A stretch of 64,000 nt of DNA, taken from the NCBI GenBank assembly GCA_017462265.1, contig JAFTRN010000059.1, positions 1 to 64,000 on the forward strand, read 5' to 3'. Every line of letters begins with the position of its first letter. Position 1 is the stretch's first letter. A program made the translations under genes and the position numbers. Source of the stretch: Coprobacter sp. GTDB lineage: Bacteria; Bacteroidota; Bacteroidia; Bacteroidales; UBA11471. This document shows positions 9,079 to 17,618 of the stretch, piece by piece. Below the pieces are notes generated by a model. That model did no database searches and was not told where the DNA came from. It saw nothing but the letters and a program-made list of their open reading frames with translations.

Positions 9079-9291
9079 TTAATCAACATCTATCCATTGA
9101 ATACCATTACTATTTAACCCGATAAAGATTCCGCATATAGATGATATTAAACCTATGGCAAGCGTTATTACTCCTATACATGATTGGTAATATATTCCAC
9201 CCAATATTGTTAAAAGTAATCCTAATATGCTGGTTAATAGATACCACTTATTAGCTTTGGCAAGATCCCTTAAATTCTTAATTTTTTTCAT
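9079..9291 (-). CDS. Small two-helix membrane protein
   Basis: A 70-residue protein with a lysine-rich N-terminus and two hydrophobic helices (about 17-35 and 38-58) joined by a short turn with one cysteine, then a short acidic tail. No known family is recognised. It starts 3 bases after the stop of the BspA-like gene on the same strand, so it is probably the last gene of that operon. The A+T-rich composition matches its two upstream neighbours. Function unknown. Confidence 0.7.
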   Translation of the reverse strand: MKKIKNLRDLAKANKWYLLTSILGLLLTILGGIYYQSCIGVITLAIGLISSICGIFIGLNSNGIQWIDVD

Positions 9292-9294
9292 ATC

Positions 9295-11283
9295 TTATTC
9301 AAAATCATAGCCAATAATTTTATCTGCATAGTCGCTCCAACTTGCTCTATAGACGTCCACGGCTTCTTTGGGAACATATATTATTCTGCCGGAGGAATTA
9401 GAAGAAAACACAGATGCACCTAAATCCGGTGGAACTATTGCTTTACAGAATACACTTTTTAGTTTACTACATTCCGAAAAAGCATAGTTCCCAATTGAGA
9501 TTACACTCTTGCCAATAGTTACACTTGTTAAGTTAGCACATAACTTAAAGGCAGACGAACCAATACTTGTGACATTTTGAGGTATCGTGATACTCTCTAA
9601 ACCACACGACTTAAAAGTGTAACTATTAATAGTCGTGATACCCTCAGGTATAGTAATGTTTTTTAATTTATCACAGTCAGCAAAAGCATATGCATCGATG
9701 GTGGTTACACTCTCGGGTATATTGATATTTTCGAGAGAATCGGAAGAATAAAAAGCATAACTTCCAATTGAAGTTACACTATTGGGTATGACTATTTCTT
9801 TAGCAAAGGATTCGGCATAACCATATTTGCCAATCTTGGTAATATTGTCACCAAATGTAACTTTAGTAAAGTTTTTGGGGTAATATCCATCAAAGGGAGG
9901 AGTAGAACTTGTATAATCATTTTCAAATATTTTCGCTTTAATAATGAGCTCTTCTCCCGAACAATTAAAGGCGTTATATTTAATCGATTTAAGGTTTTCG
10001 GGTAATGTGAATTGTTTTAGGTTTATACAATTATAATAGGTATATCTACCGATAGTTTGAACACTATCGCCTCCTGTTACGTATTTTAGGCTTTTACAAT
10101 TAGCAAAAGCATTATCACTGATAGTAGTGACACTGTTAGGAATGTGAATTTTATTGATGGCGGTGTACGCAAATGCACCATTATTAACATAAGAAGTAGA
10201 AGAACTAGGATTAGAATACCCACCATTAATAGTTTTAATACTATTGGGTAATTCAATCTCAGAGAGGTTTATATCCATATAGAAGGCTGTCTTTGAAATA
10301 TTTGATACCCCGGTAAAGAATCTAAATTCTTTGAAAGAGAATATTCCGCTATTACCAGCCACTATTGAATTAGTGGATGATGATGATGTCGTAATGTACT
10401 TAGAAAACAATGTGCCAATATCTTGTACGGCGGCAGCTTCATCGTACGACAAATAACCATCTCCATCCGTGTCCCAATTGTTTACGCATATTCGTTCTAC
10501 AATTTTATCTTCAAATTGTATAATCTTGCTGTCAAGATTATTATTTGATTTTGCAATAGCTATTTCAGAGCCATCGATGAATGTAAAATATACGAAATTT
10601 TCATCTTGTGCCACACTTTGAAAAAAGGAATCCCCATTAGTGCCTACCGCTCTGCCGAGTTGCTTCCAGGTGGTACCATTATCGTAAGAGACGTACCAAT
10701 AATCGTTCTCTATTTTGAGTTGAGGTGTGATACCGTCAGCGCCATCTTTGCCATTTGCACCATCGACACCGTTACTGCCGGGCTGTCCCTCTTTTCCGTC
10801 CTCGCCATCGATACCATCTTTACCATCGACACCTTGGGCTTTAATTTTGTTACCGCTGTCGTCGGTGAGCCATTCGCCATCGAGCGTCCAGTAATATATA
10901 CCGTCGTTGTCTTGCTGTACGCCTATTATCGGGGTATAGCCATCATCATTGTTACTACCATTGGCGCCATCTTCCCCGTTTTCACCATCTTTTCCGTCCT
11001 TACCGTGGTAGATGGTAATCGGTTCGCTCTTGGTGAAAGAAATGGTGTAACCCACCTCGTTACCATTTTCGAGCACCGGTTCGATTTTGGTTACATAGTC
11101 GTTGTTTTGCAGTGCCGAAACGATAGTTTGTAGCGATGAAATGTTGCTGTTCATTTCGTTGCAAAGTTTCTCCAATTTGCTGACGCGGTTTTCGAGATTA
11201 TCTACTCTCCCCATCAGTTCGCTGTCGTCGTAGCAGCCATACAGCATAATGAGGGCCGCCAAAAGAGTGAAAATTTTTTTCAT
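9295..11283 (-). CDS. BspA-like LRR surface lipoprotein with collagen-like repeats
   Basis: A 662-residue lipoprotein. Cys17 in LYGC is the lipid anchor. Residues 20-62 form a coiled coil, followed by a DUF4988-like region with two Gly-x-x collagen-like tracts (about 93-112 and 152-188). A calcium-binding-like loop DTDGDGYLSYDEA follows near 270, then about a dozen BspA-type (LRR_5) repeats from 320 to 645, recognised by IPNSVTTIxxxAFxxCxxL. Such proteins are displayed on the cell surface and often bind host or microbial ligands. The start overlaps the stop of the DUF2971 gene by 4 bases (ATGA), so the two are translationally coupled. The LRR part is A+T-rich while the collagen part is closer to neighbouring composition, which hints at a mosaic origin. 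Confidence 0.88.
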   Translation of the reverse strand: MKKIFTLLAALIMLYGCYDDSELMGRVDNLENRVSKLEKLCNEMNSNISSLQTIVSALQNNDYVTKIEPVLENGNEVGYTISFTKSEPITIYHGKDGKDGENGEDGANGSNNDDGYTPIIGVQQDNDGIYYWTLDGEWLTDDSGNKIKAQGVDGKDGIDGEDGKEGQPGSNGVDGANGKDGADGITPQLKIENDYWYVSYDNGTTWKQLGRAVGTNGDSFFQSVAQDENFVYFTFIDGSEIAIAKSNNNLDSKIIQFEDKIVERICVNNWDTDGDGYLSYDEAAAVQDIGTLFSKYITTSSSSTNSIVAGNSGIFSFKEFRFFTGVSNISKTAFYMDINLSEIELPNSIKTINGGYSNPSSSTSYVNNGAFAYTAINKIHIPNSVTTISDNAFANCKSLKYVTGGDSVQTIGRYTYYNCINLKQFTLPENLKSIKYNAFNCSGEELIIKAKIFENDYTSSTPPFDGYYPKNFTKVTFGDNITKIGKYGYAESFAKEIVIPNSVTSIGSYAFYSSDSLENINIPESVTTIDAYAFADCDKLKNITIPEGITTINSYTFKSCGLESITIPQNVTSIGSSAFKLCANLTSVTIGKSVISIGNYAFSECSKLKSVFCKAIVPPDLGASVFSSNSSGRIIYVPKEAVDVYRASWSDYADKIIGYDFE

Positions 11284-12122
11284 GATTGTTTGGTTTTATT
11301 TGATTCGGATAATTCTGAACTTCCATATATTTTGATAGGTTTATTGGCTTTTGCATTTCTATAGATTGTAGAGCGTAGCACATGCTCTGTCGTTTTTAGT
11401 TCTTGAGGATAGCTCCCAAGACTATCTTTCAACCAAGTTTTAAGCATATATTCAGTTCTTTTCCCAACAGACGGATCTATTGTAATTCTTTTAATAATAT
11501 TCTGGAAATTAGATAGTTTAATTGATATTCCGGGTTTCTTTTTTTTGTTTGTGGATTCCGGATTAATTTTAGGCTTCTCTTTTTCTACAAAGATGATACG
11601 AATTTCATTTTCGTATTCGAAGGCATTTCGTTTAAGTAAAAATAGCTCAGCTAAGAACTTTTCATCGCCATATTTTGACTCCGTAAAATCTATTTCCGCT
11701 AATGGCGTTATTGTTTTTTCAGTGGGTAAATATTTAACTTTCCCGATATAGATGTCGTATTTGTCTGTATGCCTCCCTAATTCCTTCAATAGGGCAGAAA
11801 AGTTAAATCGAAATGAAATACCAATTTGTCCGCGAGCATATATTAACCAATGCGCTTCACTGATGGTTTGGTTGCTAAAACAACAGCAATAAACACGATT
11901 TTTCCAAGGGTGATGAGGCGTATTGTATTTATTAGATGTTTCCCACTTGTTTTCTAAAAATCTTTTTTCGAACGGGTCGGTCCATTCTGAGGGGTTGGAA
12001 ACCCATAAGCTTTTTTCTTTCAACGTTTTCAAAGCGAACTCCAGAGGCATATATTTGGTGATGAATGCCCCATTAATTTCCTCGTTGCTCAAATTGATAT
12101 AGACAATATCTTTTTTAGCCAT
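11280..12122 (-). CDS. DUF2971 protein
   Basis: Fits the DUF2971 family: the N-terminal pattern KYMPLEFALKTLKEKSLWVSNPSEWTDPFE is its signature, and a central segment CCCFSNQTISEAHWLIYA is typical. About 280 residues, no signal peptide, cytosolic. The biochemical role of DUF2971 is not established; members occur in accessory and defence-rich regions. An upstream ATG at 12149 exists, but the -7 box at 12147-12154 overlaps it, so ATG at 12122 (MAKKDIV) is the better start. It heads a three-gene unit with the BspA-like lipoprotein (4-base overlap) and the small membrane protein. Confidence 0.75.
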   Translation of the reverse strand: MAKKDIVYINLSNEEINGAFITKYMPLEFALKTLKEKSLWVSNPSEWTDPFEKRFLENKWETSNKYNTPHHPWKNRVYCCCFSNQTISEAHWLIYARGQIGISFRFNFSALLKELGRHTDKYDIYIGKVKYLPTEKTITPLAEIDFTESKYGDEKFLAELFLLKRNAFEYENEIRIIFVEKEKPKINPESTNKKKKPGISIKLSNFQNIIKRITIDPSVGKRTEYMLKTWLKDSLGSYPQELKTTEHVLRSTIYRNAKANKPIKIYGSSELSESNKTKQS

Positions 12123-12146
12123 AATATTATAAAAAATGAATCGTGG

Positions 12147-12154
12147 CAAAGGTA
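12147..12154 (-). promoter_or_regulatory. -7 box of the DUF2971 operon
   Basis: TACCTTTG on the minus strand, 25 bases from the chosen ATG. No clear -33 TTTG is seen at 19-21 bases. Confidence 0.5.
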
Positions 12155-12359
12155 TATAATAAGATTTATTCCTATTAGGGAATATTTATTAAAAGATGTT
12201 AATCTAAAGATTTCAATTAATCAAGAATTATGCTGAGCCCGAAGGATAAATGTACAATCGGGATTTCTATGAGGTGATACTATTGACGGGAGTGGCCCGG
12301 TGTAGCCAATTTATAGACTTTTGCAAGCGAGGTTCTGCGACGTACCGGAGTTGAGAAAA

Positions 12360-12800
12360 CTATTTCTCGGGGAGGACGGCGATGTCGTATCGTAGTAGGG
12401 CGGCGGTTACTTTGAATGGGTAACTGCTCTCGATGGCTTTGCCTTTGGGGGCGTTGGTGTAGTAATAGTATTGGCGATTTTCGTCGAAACTATCGAACGT
12501 GAATTTCTTGGTCATTCCCGGTAATATCTCGCCGTCGAGCATTATCTCACGGTAGTCGAGCATTTCGTTCTGAGGGGTTTTGTAGGTCAGTCGCAGTTTC
12601 ACCCGGGTTATCATGTCGGTGGTGTTGTTTTTTATCATGAGCGACTCGTTTTTCGACGATACGGGCTTGTCAAATCCCAATATCTCGACCGCTTGGTCGA
12701 AGGGTATCGTGTCTCTTGGTGCGGCCGCACTCTCCCGAGCCGATACCGCCCATGCGGTAAGCCCGAATATGAATAGGGTAAGAAGTAGTCTCTTTCTCAT
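12360..12800 (-). CDS. Exported protein of unknown function
   Basis: A 146-residue protein from the ATG at 12800, with a clear signal peptide (MRKRLLLTLFIFGLTAWAVSA) and a mature part rich in beta-strand patterns (MIKNNTTDMITRVKLRLTY...GMTKKFTFDSFDE...YYYYTN), like a small immunoglobulin-type fold. No family recognised. An ATG at 12827 would put nine non-signal residues in front and is less likely. A TATCTTTG box at 12890-12897 is its probable promoter, giving a leader of about 85 bases. Confidence 0.7.
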   Translation of the reverse strand: MRKRLLLTLFIFGLTAWAVSARESAAAPRDTIPFDQAVEILGFDKPVSSKNESLMIKNNTTDMITRVKLRLTYKTPQNEMLDYREIMLDGEILPGMTKKFTFDSFDENRQYYYYTNAPKGKAIESSYPFKVTAALLRYDIAVLPEK

Positions 12801-12889
12801 CGTACGGTGCGATAGGTGGCAAAACAAACAATACTTGCTGTAAAGCCACGTTTATTTGATAGGTTGAACTTATTTTTGACGTATAGCGA

Positions 12890-12897
12890 CAAAGATA
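12890..12897 (-). promoter_or_regulatory. -7 box of the exported-protein gene
   Basis: TATCTTTG on the minus strand. The 346-base gap from 12828 to 13173 otherwise holds only repeat copy C. Confidence 0.5.
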
Positions 12898-12928
12898 AGC
12901 AGATTTTTTATATCTTTCGCAATCATAT

Positions 12929-13122
12929 AAGCTGTTTAAAATTTTCTTGAAAAAATTATTACGGCTTCAAAAAACAAAGTTTCGGCTTCTTTAAGGCTCT
13001 TTTGGTTGCCTTTTCCACCAAATAGCTTGGACGTAGCCCGCTACGACCTGCGCAATTTGTCGAAAAATTCAATCCAAAATATCCCTTAAAATAATCTCGA
13101 AATAAAAATTTAAACAGCTTCT
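12929..13122 (-). repeat. Dispersed intergenic element, copy C (short form)
   Basis: Complete element of about 194 bp in the opposite orientation to the 42249-42510 copy. Both inverted termini are present (AAGCTGTTTAAAATTTTCTTG and TAAAAATTTAAACAGCTTC), as is the CGTAGCCCGCTACG hairpin block. The roughly 67-bp AAGATAG...CTATCTT hairpin block is absent. It separates the divergent exported-protein gene and namZ-like gene. Confidence 0.85.
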
Positions 13123-13173
13123 AAGAGTTTAGAGAATTAAACGCCCTACATTCAAAAAATAATTCATATAAAA

Positions 13174-14346
13174 ATGAAACGAATAGGAATAGTACTTGTA
13201 ATACTGCTGTGGCTGACGTATTCGCCGGGTATCGTGGCCGGTGGGGTATGTGTGGGGGCCGATCGCATAGGCGAGTGGGCCTCGCGGCTCGATGGCCGGC
13301 GGGTGGCATTGGCCGTGAACCACACCTCGTTGCTGTCGGGCACCGATACCCATATACTCGATACCCTGCTCGCTTGTGGGGTGCGGGTGACGACGCTGTT
13401 TGCGCCCGAGCATGGCTTGCGCGGTAATGCCGATGCCGGTGAGCAGGTGGCCGATGGACGTGATGTGCGCACCGGTATTCCTATCTATTCGTTGTATGGT
13501 AAAAACAAGAAACCCTCGGCCGGGCAGTTGGCCGATGTCGATGTGCTGATATTCGATATACAAGATGTGGGGGCGCGATTTTACACCTATATATCGACCA
13601 TGTATTACCTCATGCAGGCCTGTGCCGAGAATGGAAAGGAGATGTGGGTGCTCGACCGCCCCAACCCTTGCGACTATGTCGATGGCCCGGTGCTCGAAGA
13701 CTCGTTGCGCTCGTTCGTAGGTACGCTACCCCTCCCCATATTACACGGACTTACGGTGGGCGAACTGGCGATGATGATACGGGGCGAGAACTGGGGCGCG
13801 ACGGCCTCGCTTGCCTTGACGGTGATACCGGTCACGGGCTGGAAACATGGTGAGCCCTATTCGCTGCCGGTGAAGCCGTCGCCCAACCTGCCCAATGACC
13901 TGGCGATAGCCTACTATCCGTCGCTCTGTTTCTTCGAGGCAACCCGGATAAGCGTGGGGCGAGGTACGTATATGCCGTTTCAGGTCATCGGTTATCCCGA
14001 CTCTACGTATGGCGATTTCACTTTCACGCCGGTATCGTTGCCCGGATATGATAAGAATCCGTTACAGCGCGACAAACTGTGCTATGGGGTGGATTTGCGC
14101 GACTCGGTGCCGCCGGCCGGACTTTCACTCCGCTACCTGATGCAATTTTTCCGCCTCTCGGGTGGTACGTCGCGGTTTTTCTCATCGCCCGCATTTTTTG
14201 ATAAACTGGTGGGTACGAGCCAAGTACGTAGGGATATGTTGGCGGGAAAAGATGAGGCCTATATACGAGAAACATGGCAAAAAAAATTGACGGAATATCG
14301 TGTCTTGCGCAGTAAATATCTGCTCTACGACGATACCCGTCAATAA
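13174..14346 (+). CDS. namZ: Exo-beta-N-acetylmuramidase NamZ (DUF1343)
   Basis: A 390-residue protein of the former DUF1343 family, now known from NamZ enzymes to remove terminal N-acetylmuramic acid from peptidoglycan fragments. The signal peptide covers about residues 1-23. Conserved blocks visible are VALAVNHTS, TTLFAPEHGLRG, GIPIYSLYGKNKKP, DVLIFDIQDVGARFYTYI, WVLDRPNP and ILHGLTVGELAMMI. Length and motifs are complete. It would act in the periplasm in cell-wall recycling. It stands alone on the plus strand; the fit to the family is strong, while the enzymatic assignment rests on family knowledge. Confidence 0.92.
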   Translation: MKRIGIVLVILLWLTYSPGIVAGGVCVGADRIGEWASRLDGRRVALAVNHTSLLSGTDTHILDTLLACGVRVTTLFAPEHGLRGNADAGEQVADGRDVRTGIPIYSLYGKNKKPSAGQLADVDVLIFDIQDVGARFYTYISTMYYLMQACAENGKEMWVLDRPNPCDYVDGPVLEDSLRSFVGTLPLPILHGLTVGELAMMIRGENWGATASLALTVIPVTGWKHGEPYSLPVKPSPNLPNDLAIAYYPSLCFFEATRISVGRGTYMPFQVIGYPDSTYGDFTFTPVSLPGYDKNPLQRDKLCYGVDLRDSVPPAGLSLRYLMQFFRLSGGTSRFFSSPAFFDKLVGTSQVRRDMLAGKDEAYIRETWQKKLTEYRVLRSKYLLYDDTRQ

Positions 14347-14401
14347 GTTGTTAAGTGTTCACCCCAAGTGTGCCTACGATGTGTTGGGGGACGGATTCCT
14401 C

Positions 14402-15187
14402 TTAGAATACGTAGGCGAAGCCGAGATTTACATACACGTTGTACATTTTGAAATCTACGGCCGTGAAGCTGTCGGGGAATATGGGCAACATACCCCATGT
14501 GAGGTCGGCATATATCGAGAAATGTTTGTAGGCTACCCATTGAGCGCCCACGTCGATACCCCAGTCGAAATTACGCAAATCTTCAGAAAAATCGTAGGGT
14601 GCGCTGGTCTCCAATTTAGGATCGGTGGGGTCGGTACGCATATAGCCGTTGAGGGCCTCGCCATCGAAATTACCGTGTAGCATAAACGAGGCATACAATC
14701 CGGCTCTTACCGTCCAGCGTTCGCTTGCGCGATAGGCGGCTTGCACCGGTATGGTGAGGTATTGATTATTGACCTTGGTGATGACATCGCCCCAATAGTT
14801 ACCTTCGATATATCCGCCGTCGTTTTGCAATTTGATAACATAGTTTTTCACGCCGGCATTGGTCTCCATTCCTTTTATCTCGAAACGCAGACCGGCCGTC
14901 ATACCCCAATGCGCGTTGAACCATCGTGTCACATCGCCGGTGATAGCCAAGGCAAGTGTGGGGCTGAAACCGTTGATTTGGCGTATCTCGGCCGGCAGGC
15001 CCATAGGAGCGGAGCCACCGAGGTTGAATCCGGCTTTCACGCTGAATTCATAGACCTTTTGCGATTTGTATTCTTGGTATTTTTCCGATAAAGTGCTTTT
15101 CTCCGATTCGGCGTCGCGCGAGGGGCGTGCCATGGCACTCGAGAGGCTGAATGTCGCCAATAAAAGCAGTATAATATGTTTTTTCAT
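14402..15187 (-). CDS. Outer-membrane beta-barrel protein
   Basis: A 261-residue protein with a signal peptide (about 1-20) followed by alternating amphipathic strands such as FSVKAGFNLGGS, LTIPVQAAYRASERWTVRAGLYASFML and YADLTWGMLP, ending in YVNLGFAYVF with a terminal phenylalanine typical of outer-membrane barrels. This resembles the porin-family/OmpW-like barrels common in Bacteroidales. Substrate unknown. It lies 47 bases downstream of the PCMD lipoprotein gene on the same strand and is probably co-transcribed with it. Confidence 0.82.
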   Translation of the reverse strand: MKKHIILLLLATFSLSSAMARPSRDAESEKSTLSEKYQEYKSQKVYEFSVKAGFNLGGSAPMGLPAEIRQINGFSPTLALAITGDVTRWFNAHWGMTAGLRFEIKGMETNAGVKNYVIKLQNDGGYIEGNYWGDVITKVNNQYLTIPVQAAYRASERWTVRAGLYASFMLHGNFDGEALNGYMRTDPTDPKLETSAPYDFSEDLRNFDWGIDVGAQWVAYKHFSIYADLTWGMLPIFPDSFTAVDFKMYNVYVNLGFAYVF

Positions 15188-15234
15188 TTCCGTCGATTTT
15201 GAGTTTGTTTTTGATGATATTACGACACACCGTC

Positions 15235-16452
15235 TTATTCTACGGTTTCGTAGTGTAATTTTATGTCGTCGATAATCATTTCACTATCTATCGCACCCTC
15301 GAAGTAGTCGCCGTAATAGCTGGCGCAGGCCACGATGGTGAGGCTGTATTCCTGGGCTTTCAATCGCTCTATGTCGATGGCTTCGCGATAGTCGGTAACG
15401 CCCTCTATGTATGACTTGAAGGGCAACTCTATATGCACCCACTCGCCATCGGTGCCGTTCTCGTATTTACGCACCTCTGGATCGTCGCAGGTGTGCAGAT
15501 TGGCCATGGCTATAATCGATTCGCTGGTGAAGAGGTTCGAGCCGTCGAGGGTGGGTATATCGAGCGGATTTTCTTCTTTGGCCTTCACGTTGTCGAAGAA
15601 AATAGCGTAGAATGCGCAGAAGTCAGGACCGCCTTCGCGAGTCTTGAATACGTTATCGTTATAGTCGTACGTACCCCTTTTGTATTTGAACCTTACCTCT
15701 ATGGAGGTGGGTATTTTGTCGTAGGGATATCCCATGCGGGTAGCTTTCAACGGCTCTTTCAGCATATTGATGCCGTCGCCCGAGAAGTCGCCGAGGAATA
15801 TGTTGCCGGCGGCGATAGGTTTGTTGAGGGTTGCACCCAATGAACCGGTTTTGCGGGTAATAAGGCGAGCGGCGTAACTGCCCTTAGCGGCGATGTCGGT
15901 CGAGAATGTGGGATATTCTTTGGCTTTCTTGCTACCGGCTACGGCCGAGAACCCGAGATTGCCGCTGTCCCATAAATAGATGTCAATATCGGGGTAGTGA
16001 ATCTCTTCGCCATCGACTACTATGCTGAACCCTTTTTCGTAAGTCTCTTCGAACTTGCCATCGGTTTTCCAATATTCAAAGCTGAACGAGTCGGGAATCT
16101 GCGTCGGGGTGTAAAGTACGGTATAGGTCTTGCTATATTCTTTGTTTTCCGAGGTTACGGTCACGTGTTCGGTATGTACGGCGCCGTTGTCGCTACGGCT
16201 ATCGACCGTGTAAGTGGCGCCCTCCGATACTACGTACGAGGGGTTTATCTCAGAGGCAAAGTCGGCCGATTTGCGTTTTAAGGATACGAGAGCCTGGTCG
16301 CGGTCTATTTTTACGTTGGTTATCAAGCTATTGTCTGCTACGACAATACTTTCGATATCACATTCTACGTTGGGCTCTTCGTCTTTGATGCAGCTTGTGG
16401 GGAGAAGCAAAGCCCCGGCAAGCGCAAGCAGTGATAAAATCTGTTTTCTCAT
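15235..16452 (-). CDS. PCMD-domain lipoprotein
   Basis: A 405-residue surface lipoprotein. The lipobox LLLPTSC puts the anchor at Cys21. An N-terminal Ig-like segment (about 30-125) is followed by the putative carbohydrate metabolism domain (PCMD) with WKTDGKFEE, DSGNLGFSAV, KGSYAARLITRKTG, LFLGDF-type strands and the closing MIIDDIKLHYE. PCMD proteins have a jelly-roll fold and are presumed glycan-binding; direct function is not established. A consensus promoter lies 35 bases upstream. The beta-barrel gene follows on the same strand. Confidence 0.88.
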   Translation of the reverse strand: MRKQILSLLALAGALLLPTSCIKDEEPNVECDIESIVVADNSLITNVKIDRDQALVSLKRKSADFASEINPSYVVSEGATYTVDSRSDNGAVHTEHVTVTSENKEYSKTYTVLYTPTQIPDSFSFEYWKTDGKFEETYEKGFSIVVDGEEIHYPDIDIYLWDSGNLGFSAVAGSKKAKEYPTFSTDIAAKGSYAARLITRKTGSLGATLNKPIAAGNIFLGDFSGDGINMLKEPLKATRMGYPYDKIPTSIEVRFKYKRGTYDYNDNVFKTREGGPDFCAFYAIFFDNVKAKEENPLDIPTLDGSNLFTSESIIAMANLHTCDDPEVRKYENGTDGEWVHIELPFKSYIEGVTDYREAIDIERLKAQEYSLTIVACASYYGDYFEGAIDSEMIIDDIKLHYETVE

Positions 16453-16486
16453 TGTATTATTGCTTTTTGCGTTGCAAAATCGGTCG

Positions 16487-16518
16487 CAAAGGTAACGCTT
16501 TTTTATAGTACGACCAAA
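16487..16518 (-). promoter_or_regulatory. Promoter of the PCMD lipoprotein gene
   Basis: Minus-strand TTTG (16515-16518), 20 bases, TACCTTTG (16487-16494): an exact match to the order's promoter form. Confidence 0.8.
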
Positions 16519-16573
16519 TGGTACTCATAAAACTTTGCGTATTTTCAAAAGTTTTCGAGTTTGTTATATGAAA

Positions 16574-16599
16574 ACAGCCTTACCATGTGGCAAGGCTGT
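16574..16599 (-). terminator. Terminator of prs
   Basis: ACAGCCTT/AAGGCTGT stem with a 10-base loop; on the minus strand it is followed by TTTTCATAT, a short T-run. It lies just after the prs stop. Confidence 0.8.
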
Positions 16600-16621
16600 C
16601 GTTACTATATATTAGTATGAA

Positions 16622-17560
16622 CTATATTATATATTGAGAACTGATGGATTCGTTTTCGTACACACGGCGTATGGTGTCGGCAAACATATCGGCGATACTG
16701 ATGATGTGCACTTTGTCGCAGTCCTTATAGTAGGGAATACTGTCGGTAAATATCATTTCGGTCATTTTCGACTCGGTAACGCGCGATGTAGCGGGGTCGG
16801 ACATCACGGCGTGACTGGCGATGGCGCGTACCGAGAGGGCGCCTTTGCTCACCATGAGGTCGGCGGCTTTGGTGATGGTACCGGCGGTATCGACCATATC
16901 ATCTACGAGTATCACATTCTTGCCTTCTACGTCGCCTATCACGGTCATGCTCTCTACTTCGTTGGCTTTGGCTCTCGACTTGTGGCACAATACCAAGGGT
17001 ACTCCGAAATATTTGGCGTAAGAATTGGCACGTTTCGAACCGCCTACGTCGGGCGAAGCGATGACCATATCTTTCAGTTGCAGAGATTTGATATATTCTC
17101 CAAAGACGGTTGAGGCATAGAGGTGATCGACCGGAACGTTGAAGAAGCCTTGTATCTGGTCGGCGTGCAGGTCCATGGTGATGAGGCGATCTATACCGGC
17201 TACGCTCAGCAGGTCGGCGATGAGCTTGGCGGCAATAGATACACGCGGTTTGTCCTTGCGATCTTGACGAGCCCAGCCAAAGTAGGGCACTACGGCTACG
17301 ATAGACTCGGCCGAGGCGCGTTTGGCGGCATCGACCATCAGCAACAGCTCCATCAGATTGTCGGAGTTGGGGAAAGTCGATTGTATCAAGAATACTTGAC
17401 AGCCACGGATAGATTCTTCGAATGATACGCCAAATTCGCCATCGGCAAAATGTTGGATATTCATTTTTCCTAATTCGCAACCCAGCGAGTTGCAGATCTT
17501 CTCGGCCAGATGGTGAGAATTTGTTCCGGAGAAAACCTTGTAAGGTGGTCTTTGAATCAT
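16622..17560 (-). CDS. prs: Ribose-phosphate pyrophosphokinase
   Basis: Makes PRPP from ribose-5-phosphate and ATP for purine, pyrimidine, His, Trp and NAD synthesis. The 312 residues from MIQRPPYKVFSG match the family's usual length. Visible motifs are the ATP region ADGEFGVSFEESIRG, the catalytic flap YFGWARQDRK, the metal/PRPP segment TMDLHADQIQGFF and the PRPP loop VDDMVDTAGT. An upstream ATG at 17641 would add 27 residues of low-complexity leader, and TAACTTTG at 17599-17606 is a -7 box lying inside that extension, so 17560 is the start. It is followed by a hairpin terminator. Confidence 0.96.
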   Translation of the reverse strand: MIQRPPYKVFSGTNSHHLAEKICNSLGCELGKMNIQHFADGEFGVSFEESIRGCQVFLIQSTFPNSDNLMELLLMVDAAKRASAESIVAVVPYFGWARQDRKDKPRVSIAAKLIADLLSVAGIDRLITMDLHADQIQGFFNVPVDHLYASTVFGEYIKSLQLKDMVIASPDVGGSKRANSYAKYFGVPLVLCHKSRAKANEVESMTVIGDVEGKNVILVDDMVDTAGTITKAADLMVSKGALSVRAIASHAVMSDPATSRVTESKMTEMIFTDSIPYYKDCDKVHIISIADMFADTIRRVYENESISSQYII

Positions 17561-17618
17561 ATTATAGTCTTTCTTTGAAGAGTTTTTGATAATATCTGCA
17601 AAGTTAGGAATTCTATTC

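Noticed and set aside
13209-13427. Alternative short frames within the NamZ gene
   Set aside because: G+C-rich shadow frames without motifs inside a well-supported gene.
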